Assembly (NCBI GenBank): GCA_009887135.1
Contig: QXYA01000032.1
Location: 1-23,139, forward strand
Direction: 5' to 3'
DNA: 23,139 nucleotides
Source of the DNA: Candidatus Poseidoniales archaeon
GTDB lineage: Archaea; Thermoplasmatota; Poseidoniia; Poseidoniales; Poseidoniaceae
The position numbers and the translations under genes are program-made. Positions 15,495-22,712 of the stretch are shown here, one piece after another (position 1 is the first letter of the stretch; each line of letters begins with the position of its first letter). The notes below the pieces were generated by a model. The model was not told the origin of the DNA. It ran no database searches and worked only from the letters and a program-made list of their open reading frames with translations.

Positions 15495-18311
15495 TCAAGC
15501 TTCAACTTCACCGAGTGAAGGTTGAGCCAATTCGCTCTTCTTTGCGTTAACTTCTCGGGCAAGGAAGGATACAACATCGAGAATCTCAATGTCTTCGTAT
15601 CGCTCATCGCCTTCAAACTTCAAGCATTCAAAGTGTGAAACACACTTCGGGCAAGAGGTGAGCATAGTGTCTGCACCAGTAGATTTGATTTCTTCCATAC
15701 GAGCCACACGTAGAGCACGTGCGTTTTCATTGCATGACATCATACTGGATACGCCACAGCACATTGCGTCCTCTCCACTGTGTTCCATTTCGACCAGATC
15801 GACACCTTCTACAGCGTTGATAAGTTCACGTGGTTCATCATAGATTCCCATTTGGCGACCAAGTCGACATGGGTCGTGATAGGTAACTGTTGTAGCATCA
15901 GTTGAAAGTTCCATATCGAAACCGCTTTCGATAAGATACTCAGTTGTGTGCATGACCTTGACACCTTCAAGTTCGTAATCTCGAGCAAAGGTACGGAAAC
16001 ATTCTGCACATGATGACACGAGTGTATCGATACCAGATGCTTCGATCTTCTTTTGATTGTAGGCTTTGAGTTTGTCAAATACTTCAGTAAGTCCTTGCCA
16101 CTTTTGGTCGTGACCACAGCACTTCAAGAAATCACGGCCGAGGTATGATACATCATGTCCCATTTCTTCAAAGAGTGTAAACGCAGCAGTTGTTGAATCT
16201 CCAAGATTCATATCTCCTTCATTGACGTGGGAGAAGACCATCTCTTGGTCAAGATAGTCGACACATCCAGGGTAATAGCCAACGTTGGATGTAATTGGGT
16301 ACTCTTCTACTGGGATGAAATCCTCGTTTGATGCTTCTTCAGCTTCAGCAGCCAAGACGGCTTGCAATACTGTGTGAGGAATCTCAGCCGCTGGACCACC
16401 TACGATGAGGCTTCGGCGAATATCAACATAGGAGTCGTAATTGACGAGTTGTGGACATGCATTTGTACAGGCTGTACAGGTAAGACATGAGTACATCGGA
16501 ACGCCATCATCTTCATTGTTCCAAGAATTGTAAATGATGTTGAGTTTGTCACCACCGTTGAATAATCGAACAGGGCAAGCGTCGTCACACAAATCGCAAC
16601 CGTAACACTTGTTCATTTCGAATTCATATCCTCGTGCCATTGATCTCAAGACAACGACGACGATTGCACCAAATGTCAAACATGGAATAAACATTGCATA
16701 GGTGAGTTTTGCATCAAGTGCCTTTGGATTGACGTGGTATGAAGGGTTGACAACATCGCTGTATGTTCCAGAGGATGCTGCTATTGTAGCGGTATCGCTG
16801 AGATTGACGACTGTTCCAGCGAGTGGACCTGCATTGCTATCCCATAGAAGGAGTGGCTGATATGCACGAATAGAGAATGTCGTTTCAGTCATAATCGAGT
16901 TGTTTTGAGCAAGTGGTCCAGATGCTTGAAGGCTGTATTCGTAATTATACACACCTGGTTCAAGAGTAATCTCATCGCCTACACAATCGGAGAAGGAGGT
17001 CATGACCTTTCCATTCGCATCTGTGACGGTAAGTGAACTCGTAAGCATAGTGGCAGTGTTGACACCATCGATTTTACGCTCACTTGATCGATATTCACAA
17101 ACAACGTCTGTTGTGAGTGATTCAACAGATTCATGATGTCCGTCTGGGAAGTTGTTTGTATCTTCAGTTACAGTGAATGTTCCACTCGCTGTGAAACCAT
17201 CTCCTCCAAAGAAGGATGTTGTCGTTCCAGCTGCGTTGAGGCCTTCTTCTGCATCTTGGTGATTATTTGCATCACTGAAATCGATAAGCACTTCTCGCGC
17301 TGGCTGGTATATTTGCCAGTCTGTCCACGCAGCGGCAGGGACAATACCATCATCGGAGTAACCTCGGTCGTCAGTGAACTCATTTATTTCATGCACATGT
17401 ACATCGGTTGGTTGAGTTCGCATTGCTTCGAGTTCAGGATAATAGTCGTGCGTTAGCCCTTTGATAGTCAAAAGACCGCCAGCTTCCCAGAAACCGTTGT
17501 CGTATGTGTCGAATGTTGCAACAGATGCTCCAGCAGAGATAACCAGTGCGCCTACGATGAGACGCTTTCCATGAGCAGGAGTGAATCCAGAACCCCAGGC
17601 TTTGACCATCACGTTTCGGGCGATGAAGTAAATAACAATCCACAACAGTAAACCCGTCAGAATCCAAGGTACAGCATTGAAAATATCTGCCATCCAAGGC
17701 GCTCTAGTACCGCATAGCAAGTCTCCATGGGAGTCAAGTTTACAATAATCGGACCGATTTTTTCCATACAATTCAAGGAAGATGTTGATTGAGAACACAG
17801 AGATAAACCAAATGTGTGCAAGATAAACTGCTCCTGCCGCGGCAAACCACGGGTCTTCGACAGGTCTCTTTTCACGTCCTCCAATGAGCGGTGGGAGTGT
17901 GAGGATGCCAATAGGAATTCCAGTTAGGGCAGCACCCCACCAAGCAGCGTTCCATGCAAATACAGGTTGGCCAACAATGTCGCCAATGAATCCTGTAGGG
18001 ACCGTAAATTGTGGAAGATATTCTCCCCAACGCAAGTATCCATATGAGAACAGAACGTACCAATCAGGGAATACGAATCCTGCTTGTGCATATGGATCTG
18101 CAGCGCCGTGAAGTGGCGGTGGAATTAACCACGCATAGAACAGAAGAACTGCAGCCATGAACGAAAAGAGAATCGTATCACGCAGTACTTCGTGAGGCCA
18201 GAATCCGTGACCCATTCGTGTACGTGTTCGCTTCTCGCCTGCTTCTTCGAGCTTTGCTTTCTCATCCATGTAGGATGTAGCTACTCTACCAAAATTTTCC
18301 ATTAATCCCAT
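15495..18311 (-). CDS. Cytochrome b C-terminal (subunit IV-like) domain fused to Hdr-like CCG iron-sulfur module
   Basis: A 938-residue membrane protein of three parts. Residues about 35-265 resemble the C-terminal part of cytochrome b (subunit IV of b6f): HGFWPHEVLRD, then PDWY at 82-85 in place of the quinol-site PEWY, and four or five helices. Residues about 270-530 form a polar, Asp/Thr-rich domain, probably outside the membrane, followed by a helix at about 535-556. Residues 565-620 hold two [4Fe-4S] motifs (C569/572/575/579 and C609/612/615/619). Residues 680-900 hold two CCG domains (C683, C731-732, C768, C771; and C815, C851-852, C887, C890), as in HdrD, GlpC, LutA and DsrK. The first CCG has a longer Cys-CC gap (47 residues) than usual. 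An SD gaggtg precedes the ATG. It is the last gene of the Rieske/cytochrome b operon. I infer electron exchange between quinone and a cytoplasmic substrate, possibly a disulfide. Confidence 0.9.
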   Translation of the reverse strand: MGLMENFGRVATSYMDEKAKLEEAGEKRTRTRMGHGFWPHEVLRDTILFSFMAAVLLFYAWLIPPPLHGAADPYAQAGFVFPDWYVLFSYGYLRWGEYLPQFTVPTGFIGDIVGQPVFAWNAAWWGAALTGIPIGILTLPPLIGGREKRPVEDPWFAAAGAVYLAHIWFISVFSINIFLELYGKNRSDYCKLDSHGDLLCGTRAPWMADIFNAVPWILTGLLLWIVIYFIARNVMVKAWGSGFTPAHGKRLIVGALVISAGASVATFDTYDNGFWEAGGLLTIKGLTHDYYPELEAMRTQPTDVHVHEINEFTDDRGYSDDGIVPAAAWTDWQIYQPAREVLIDFSDANNHQDAEEGLNAAGTTTSFFGGDGFTASGTFTVTEDTNNFPDGHHESVESLTTDVVCEYRSSERKIDGVNTATMLTSSLTVTDANGKVMTSFSDCVGDEITLEPGVYNYEYSLQASGPLAQNNSIMTETTFSIRAYQPLLLWDSNAGPLAGTVVNLSDTATIAASSGTYSDVVNPSYHVNPKALDAKLTYAMFIPCLTFGAIVVVVLRSMARGYEFEMNKCYGCDLCDDACPVRLFNGGDKLNIIYNSWNNEDDGVPMYSCLTCTACTNACPQLVNYDSYVDIRRSLIVGGPAAEIPHTVLQAVLAAEAEEASNEDFIPVEEYPITSNVGYYPGCVDYLDQEMVFSHVNEGDMNLGDSTTAAFTLFEEMGHDVSYLGRDFLKCCGHDQKWQGLTEVFDKLKAYNQKKIEASGIDTLVSSCAECFRTFARDYELEGVKVMHTTEYLIESGFDMELSTDATTVTYHDPCRLGRQMGIYDEPRELINAVEGVDLVEMEHSGEDAMCCGVSSMMSCNENARALRVARMEEIKSTGADTMLTSCPKCVSHFECLKFEGDERYEDIEILDVVSFLAREVNAKKSELAQPSLGEVEA

Positions 18312-18326
18312 TTGTCACACCTCGTA

Positions 18327-19202
18327 TCAATGCGGTTCCGCAATGCCTTGTACCCAGACAATAAACAAGTGAATAATGATCAATGTGGTCACTATCACTG
18401 GTAGAATAAAGACGTGTATGAAGTACATACGAGTTACGGTTCGAGGCGTCAGTGAAGAGCCTCCAAACAAAAGAGTTGCAATGTATTTTCCAATCAATGG
18501 TGATGAATTGGCAAGGTTGATCCCAATGACAGCAGCACCGTATGCGAGACTGTCCCATGGAAGGAGATAGCCAGAGTATCCAAAGACGATTGTCAGGGCC
18601 ATGAGCGCTACACCAATCAACCAGTTTAGTTCACGAGGGTTTCGGTATGCGCCTGTGAAGTAAACACGACACATGTGCAAGAAGACTGACGCTACCATGA
18701 AGTGCGTCGTCCAATGGTGCACGGCTCTGATAATGTATCCGAATGGCAACTCAAGCATGATGAATTCCATCGAAGCATATGCAGGCGAAGGATCACCCTC
18801 TCCACCAGGGACGTAGTAAATCCCAAGAACAGTTCCAGTAATGACGAGAACAATGAAACTCAAGAAGGATATTCCACCAAGACAGTACAGCGGGTACCAA
18901 TACCAAATGATTCGAAGTTTGTATTTTTCAGCGTGTGTAAGAGGCATTTGTCTATGCATGTTGTAATACGCACCCTTCGACATGTTCCAGTAATCTTGAA
19001 TGCGGAATCGAGTATCCATCCAAGAAAAGACCCACAAGAAGGCCCGTTCGGAAACACCCATGCCTCCAGTTGATTCTACAGCACGTAGAATTTCACGACG
19101 AGGCATTTCTTCAGTCTCTTTGCGGAGAGTGAAGGCCACGAGGACGATAATGAAGGCGATAAAGAACCAAAGAATCCAGAACATTGTTGTCATATTATTC
19201 AC
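18327..19202 (-). CDS. Cytochrome b6-type N-terminal cytochrome b
   Basis: A 291-residue diheme cytochrome b core of a quinol-oxidising bc/b6f-type complex. Heme ligands are His162 and His176 (14 apart) and His263 and His278 (15 apart; the 15 spacing is that of b6, whereas bc1 has 14). YCLGGI around Cys107 matches the region of b6 Cys35, which binds the extra heme c_i in b6f complexes. RNPRELNW and GYSGYLLPWD are typical family signatures. Before the core lies an unusual additional N-terminal helix (about 6-25) and a 65-residue linker. The second half of cytochrome b is encoded separately, 15 bp downstream, inside the Hdr fusion. The Rieske gene ends 1 bp from its start region, so the operon is tightly packed. 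Confidence 0.95.
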   Translation of the reverse strand: MNNMTTMFWILWFFIAFIIVLVAFTLRKETEEMPRREILRAVESTGGMGVSERAFLWVFSWMDTRFRIQDYWNMSKGAYYNMHRQMPLTHAEKYKLRIIWYWYPLYCLGGISFLSFIVLVITGTVLGIYYVPGGEGDPSPAYASMEFIMLELPFGYIIRAVHHWTTHFMVASVFLHMCRVYFTGAYRNPRELNWLIGVALMALTIVFGYSGYLLPWDSLAYGAAVIGINLANSSPLIGKYIATLLFGGSSLTPRTVTRMYFIHVFILPVIVTTLIIIHLFIVWVQGIAEPH

Positions 19203-19203
19203 C

Positions 19204-20046
19204 TCAGTCGCAGTATGTCAGCCAGTCGACATAATCGGTAATGCCCTCAACGACATCATTGTTCAGAACGATAGGAATAAGCGGAAGTCCAACAGGTGCA
19301 GGTCCTCCTGCCTTTCGAACACCAGCATACTTGAATGTCGAACCGTTTGAACGGTTTCTGTTCGTATTCATCTCAAGAGCAGTTGTGTCAAATCGAGACG
19401 AGTGACAGATGCAGAAGAGTTTGGTTCCTCCGTCATCAGTACCTCCCGGTGTCCATGAGTCATCTGTGTATTGGTTCGATACAAGTTGCCATCCAGGGAT
19501 GCAACAAAGGTGAGTGCATCTTCCGAAAACCATGATGAGGTCGTCAGAAGGATAAATCCGCTCGTCTTGAGCGACCATATCTTCGAAGTGGCCAACATAT
19601 TTCCCGCTTTCATCGTAACCTTCCATCATGATGAATCGGGCTTTGTTGTTATCTTCAGGTGATCCTTCCCATTTTGAACTTTCAACATAGGTGACGACGA
19701 CAGGGACGCCATTCCAAACACCTGACGCTCCAGAGGTTCCTGTGTTTGTCTTTGCAGCTTCTGCAACGAAGTCAGCCTTGGTCATGACCTGTAAGTGCTT
19801 TGCACCATACCATGCTGTATCTTCTCTACCCTTTGCCCAAAATTTGACAGAAAGGTCACCTGCAGTGCCTCCCCCGGGTGGGAGGAGGATGGATGCAAAT
19901 CCAAGAACGCCCAAAGATGCTGCAAGAACACCCGTGGCGGTGTTAAATCCGTAGCGCAGGAATTGTCGTCTATTGATGACATTGCCTGCATTCTCGAGAG
20001 CTCCAGTGTTCGAATCTTGGAAAACTAAATCGTAATCTTTTGCCAT
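19204..20046 (-). CDS. Rieske 2Fe-2S protein with Tat-type anchor
   Basis: A 280-residue Rieske protein that takes electrons from quinol at the outer face. The twin-Arg motif NRRQFLRYG at about 25-33 precedes a hydrophobic helix (about 34-55), giving a Tat-exported, N-anchored protein. The cluster boxes are CTHLCC and CICHSS, which provide the two Cys and two His ligands, with GPAP near the C-terminus as in bc-complex Rieske proteins. The boxes are separated by 32 residues between the first His and second Cys, about twice the common 15-17. The ATG at 20046 is preferred, with ggtgat 4 bases before it; GTG codons at 20058 and 20055 are alternatives. It starts 5 bp after the stop of the upstream small membrane-protein gene. 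Confidence 0.95.
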   Translation of the reverse strand: MAKDYDLVFQDSNTGALENAGNVINRRQFLRYGFNTATGVLAASLGVLGFASILLPPGGGTAGDLSVKFWAKGREDTAWYGAKHLQVMTKADFVAEAAKTNTGTSGASGVWNGVPVVVTYVESSKWEGSPEDNNKARFIMMEGYDESGKYVGHFEDMVAQDERIYPSDDLIMVFGRCTHLCCIPGWQLVSNQYTDDSWTPGGTDDGGTKLFCICHSSRFDTTALEMNTNRNRSNGSTFKYAGVRKAGGPAPVGLPLIPIVLNNDVVEGITDYVDWLTYCD

Positions 20047-20051
20047 AGGAA

Positions 20052-20498
20052 TCACCACTTGTACTCCTTCCAGTCTTTCTGGTGTTCAGGAACATATTTG
20101 TTCTGAGAATGTTTTACGATAATTGTGTCGGGTAAGGTGAATTTCAGATAGACGAGCCCCATCAGGATGAGGGTTGTTAGGACCATAGCAAGATGGAATG
20201 CCATGTTTTGCTGATCCCAATCGTTAGCCAGTCCGTAGATGAGTGAGAACGACCAATAGCAAATCCAGAAGATTCCCCATGCAAAGAAGAAAAGGGTGAG
20301 GTAAGATGCTCCCGATGGTGCAAGTGAGGCGCTAACGATTGTTCCAGATTCAGCGACGTTGTGAACGCCATGATCGATTGCAGCCTCCATTTGCTCTTCA
20401 GTAAGGTCAACGCCTTCGAGAGCAGTACGGGCATCTTTGACTGAGATTGATCCATCAGCGACACCTTTCAGTAGACTGTTAATTGTATCGTCGTACAT
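20052..20498 (-). CDS. Two-helix membrane protein of the bc-type operon
   Basis: A 148-residue protein with an acidic, helical N-terminus of about 50 residues resembling a short protein-interaction domain (DARTALEGV, LTEEQMEAAID). Two membrane helices follow (about 62-90, rich in Phe and Trp, and 96-122), then a hydrophilic C-terminus ending EYKW. The ATG at 20498 shares one base with the upstream stop (TGATG) and has gaggtga 6 bases before it; a GTG at 20501 would add one residue. Lying between the CxCH protein and Rieske genes, it is probably a structural or assembly subunit of the complex. No heme or iron-sulfur motif is visible and no family is recognised. Confidence 0.8.
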   Translation of the reverse strand: MYDDTINSLLKGVADGSISVKDARTALEGVDLTEEQMEAAIDHGVHNVAESGTIVSASLAPSGASYLTLFFFAWGIFWICYWSFSLIYGLANDWDQQNMAFHLAMVLTTLILMGLVYLKFTLPDTIIVKHSQNKYVPEHQKDWKEYKW

Positions 20499-21322
20499 CA
20501 CTGGTCACCTCTGCGCATGAGTTTGTATCGGAGCCGAAGTTGATTGCTTCGCCCTTCGTACGAAGTTGAGAAGCCGTAGCGGAGCATCAGTCCTGCGAAT
20601 ACAATGCACATGATGACTGCTCCGAAGCCGAGTAATCCTAGCCAATGAGCGCGGAGTTTGGCTCCCATATGGTGGAGATCGGTTCCAAGAGATGTTGGTT
20701 CGGGTGGGCTGACGTTTCCATCACCAGCAAAGACTGTTCTTGTGCCACGTGCAAGACTTTCTTCGTTACCCTCTATAATCGCAAATGTGAGTTGATTCCA
20801 CATGTCTTCAATTTGGTTTCCTAGACCACCGTCACCGTTAACGCTGTTCCCAGTAATCCAGAAAACGATTGTACCTTCTCCTTCTGCAGGTGCAACCCAG
20901 GAGATTTCCCACATTCGGTCAGATTCAGCAGCTGAGGCTGAGGTGTGCGTCAGGGATTGTTCGTCTCCTTGCCAGTTGTCAGCACCGATTCCAGAAAGAA
21001 TACCGCTAGAGGTACGCATCGAGAACCCAGCGGAGTATTGGCCACCTGCATCAGGACCTCCGATAATGTTGAGTTGGAGTTCGTAAGTTTCTCCAGCAGT
21101 CCATGCGTAAGGGACTCCATCGAGAATAATTTGAACTTCATTAGCAGGAACGCCATTGTGACAAAGGCACCCCTCCTTTGCAACATCGTCGATAGTATCT
21201 CCCCCGTTCTGTTGTTGTCCGCCAATTCCTGATGGTAGGGATGTAGCGAGCCCTGGTAGGAGGAGTAAGAGCAACACTGCGACGACGATAGGGCGTCGCT
21301 TGGTCAATGAGGTTGTTAGCAT
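20498..21322 (-). CDS. Secreted, C-terminally anchored CxCH protein, possible redox subunit
   Basis: A 274-residue protein with a signal peptide (about 1-28), a short motif GCLCHNG at residues 51-57 (Cys52, Cys54, His55), and a beta-sandwich-like region (about 60-200). The latter has a GGPDAGGQYSAGFSM segment, as in Reeler-like domains preceded by a CxxCH motif in choice-of-anchor V proteins. One membrane helix (about 226-250) and a basic cytoplasmic tail follow. Exposed Cys and His outside the membrane could bind a heme, a metal or form a disulfide. The usual heme c motif has two residues between the Cys; here there is one, so heme binding is not assured. First gene of the respiratory operon, so it is a candidate substitute for cytochrome c1, which is not otherwise present. 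Confidence 0.8.
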   Translation of the reverse strand: MLTTSLTKRRPIVVAVLLLLLLPGLATSLPSGIGGQQQNGGDTIDDVAKEGCLCHNGVPANEVQIILDGVPYAWTAGETYELQLNIIGGPDAGGQYSAGFSMRTSSGILSGIGADNWQGDEQSLTHTSASAAESDRMWEISWVAPAEGEGTIVFWITGNSVNGDGGLGNQIEDMWNQLTFAIIEGNEESLARGTRTVFAGDGNVSPPEPTSLGTDLHHMGAKLRAHWLGLLGFGAVIMCIVFAGLMLRYGFSTSYEGRSNQLRLRYKLMRRGDQ

Positions 21323-21465
21323 GGCTATACCCTATGGGTTCTCGACTAACAAGGACCCCTTAAACATTGTTGGTGAAGCACAAGATTATTGTCCCGCAGT
21401 GTAGCGTTTTACCTTCATTTTTTAACAAAGCAAGGATTCATTGCTTCAACCCGCCTCGTAGAAGC
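21323..21465. promoter_or_regulatory. Divergent intergenic region with AT-rich promoter candidates
   Basis: This 143-bp gap separates the respiratory operon (minus) from the TPR gene (plus). On the minus strand, tttaagg around 21358-21364 lies about 40 bases before the first ATG and could be a TATA-like box. On the plus strand a ttttttaaca tract near 21418-21426 lies about 45 bases before the TPR start. Neither start has a strong SD site. No clear operator repeat was seen. Confidence 0.35.
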
Positions 21466-21768
21466 ATGGCCGAGACACCATTTGACAACATATATGACCT
21501 ATCAACGGAACAAATTGAGCAACTCGACGAGGCTGAAGATTTAATGATTCGAAACAGTCTCGGTGCTGCAGAAAAACTCCTTTTACAGATGCTTGAAATG
21601 GATAATGATTGTATTCCTGTGCTCTCTAATTTAGGGCATCTATACGGGCGTCATCTTTCTGAATTCGAGACAGCAGTTCGATATTATGATCGAGTTCTCG
21701 GCTTAGAGCCAGATAATGCATGGGCTCGCGATGCTCGTCGCCGATACATGCGATTTATCGAAAAATAA
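21466..21768 (+). CDS. Small TPR-like protein
   Basis: A 100-residue, probably cytoplasmic, all-helical protein with about two tetratricopeptide-type repeats: AAEKLLLQMLEMDNDCIPVLSNLGHLYGR at about 29-57, and FETAVRYYDRVLGLEPDNAWARDARRR at about 62-88. The pattern (small residues at helix turns, Pro-Asn between repeats) is typical. It is likely a protein-interaction adaptor. The ATG at 21466 is chosen because the longer frame back to 21367 is basic, atypical sequence and begins in the intergenic region. It is followed by 35 bp and then the FtsZ-like gene on the same strand, so the two may be co-transcribed. Confidence 0.8.
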   Translation: MAETPFDNIYDLSTEQIEQLDEAEDLMIRNSLGAAEKLLLQMLEMDNDCIPVLSNLGHLYGRHLSEFETAVRYYDRVLGLEPDNAWARDARRRYMRFIEK

Positions 21769-21792
21769 GGTAAGTTCAAGGGCGTTGTGCAC

Positions 21793-21800
21793 AAGGAGGG
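21793..21800 (+). promoter_or_regulatory. Strong Shine-Dalgarno site for the FtsZ-like gene
   Basis: aaggaggg lies 3 bases before the ATG at 21804. It is the strongest SD match in the window and fixes the start of the FtsZ-like protein. Confidence 0.75.
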
Positions 21801-21803
21801 TTC

Positions 21804-22712
21804 ATGGAGTCCTCCCAGATCCTCATCGTTGGGGTTGGTGGTCTTGGATGTACATGGGCTTCGAGAGCACATGCAAGAGGTGGCGGGGCTTCTCTTCTCA
21901 TGATCGACGCAGATGAATCCTTTCCTCAGACCGAAGATGGACACATCATGAGACTTGGGCACACGTTAGATCAACTTGGCTGCGCTGCATTACCTCCCTT
22001 AGCGGAGCAAAGGATGCGAGGTCTTGCTTCACGCACACGCCCATTCTTAGAAAATGCTGAACTCGTCATTCTCGTTACTGGACTGGGCGGAGGAACTGGG
22101 ACAGGCGCTTCCCATGAATTTGCACGGCAAGCGAAACTTCACGGAGCGACAGTTCTCTCCATCGCCGCTTTACCATTTTCGCAACAACCTACTCGGCTAA
22201 AGATTGCAACGACTGAACTTCAACGTCTAGAACATCATTCTGATGTATGTGTCCAACTCTCTCTGGAGCGTCTTGCCAGACAAGCTCGTACACGAGGAAA
22301 GGATTGGAGCATGGGCTCTGAATGGGTTGAAGATTTAGTTGACGGCTTAGTTCGGACACTGCTTTCAATGGGTCTGATCAATCTTGATCTCATGGACTTG
22401 AGAGCAATCGTACGTCAACCAGGAGCCTCGACTATGCTGGTTGGTTCTGGGCATCATGACAACTTGAAGGAATTATTTGAAGCCACAATAAAAGCTCCAC
22501 TCGCTCCGATGAATGTAGGCGGTGCACGAGGTTGTCTGCTTCAAATTGAAGGTGGACTTGGCATGACCATAGGTCAAGTCGATGAAATTGCAACGGCATT
22601 AACATCAGCAGTCGATTCTGAAGCACAAGTCATTCTTGGTGCTCGAGTAACTCCCGAACTTGAGGGAATCATCAGAGTTGTTATGCTTCTATCAGGAATT
22701 TCAGACGATTAA
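21804..22712 (+). CDS. Divergent FtsZ/tubulin-superfamily GTPase
   Basis: A 302-residue protein with the tubulin/FtsZ GTP-binding signature GGGTGTG at 95-101, an N-terminal VGVGGLG loop at 9-15, and the catalytic T7-type loop NLDLMD (Asn193, Asp195, Asp198), spaced as in FtsZ. The C-terminal half contains an ARG-CLLQIEGG and a GARVTPELEG segment that match the second FtsZ domain. It lacks the GAGGxPExG-type loop after the first nucleotide motif, is shorter than canonical FtsZ (about 320-400), and has no C-terminal tail peptide. It may therefore polymerise differently or regulate division or cell shape. Most archaea carry one or two standard FtsZ genes as well, so this is probably an extra paralogue. 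The preceding TPR gene is 35 bp upstream and the downstream gene overlaps convergently by 4 bp. Confidence 0.8.
   Translation: MESSQILIVGVGGLGCTWASRAHARGGGASLLMIDADESFPQTEDGHIMRLGHTLDQLGCAALPPLAEQRMRGLASRTRPFLENAELVILVTGLGGGTGTGASHEFARQAKLHGATVLSIAALPFSQQPTRLKIATTELQRLEHHSDVCVQLSLERLARQARTRGKDWSMGSEWVEDLVDGLVRTLLSMGLINLDLMDLRAIVRQPGASTMLVGSGHHDNLKELFEATIKAPLAPMNVGGARGCLLQIEGGLGMTIGQVDEIATALTSAVDSEAQVILGARVTPELEGIIRVVMLLSGISDD

Noticed and set aside
15495..18311. Possibility that the cytochrome/iron-sulfur fusion is an assembly join of two genes
   Set aside because: The frame is continuous, a membrane helix with normal spacing links the parts, and no repeat or composition shift marks a join; read-level checking would still settle it.
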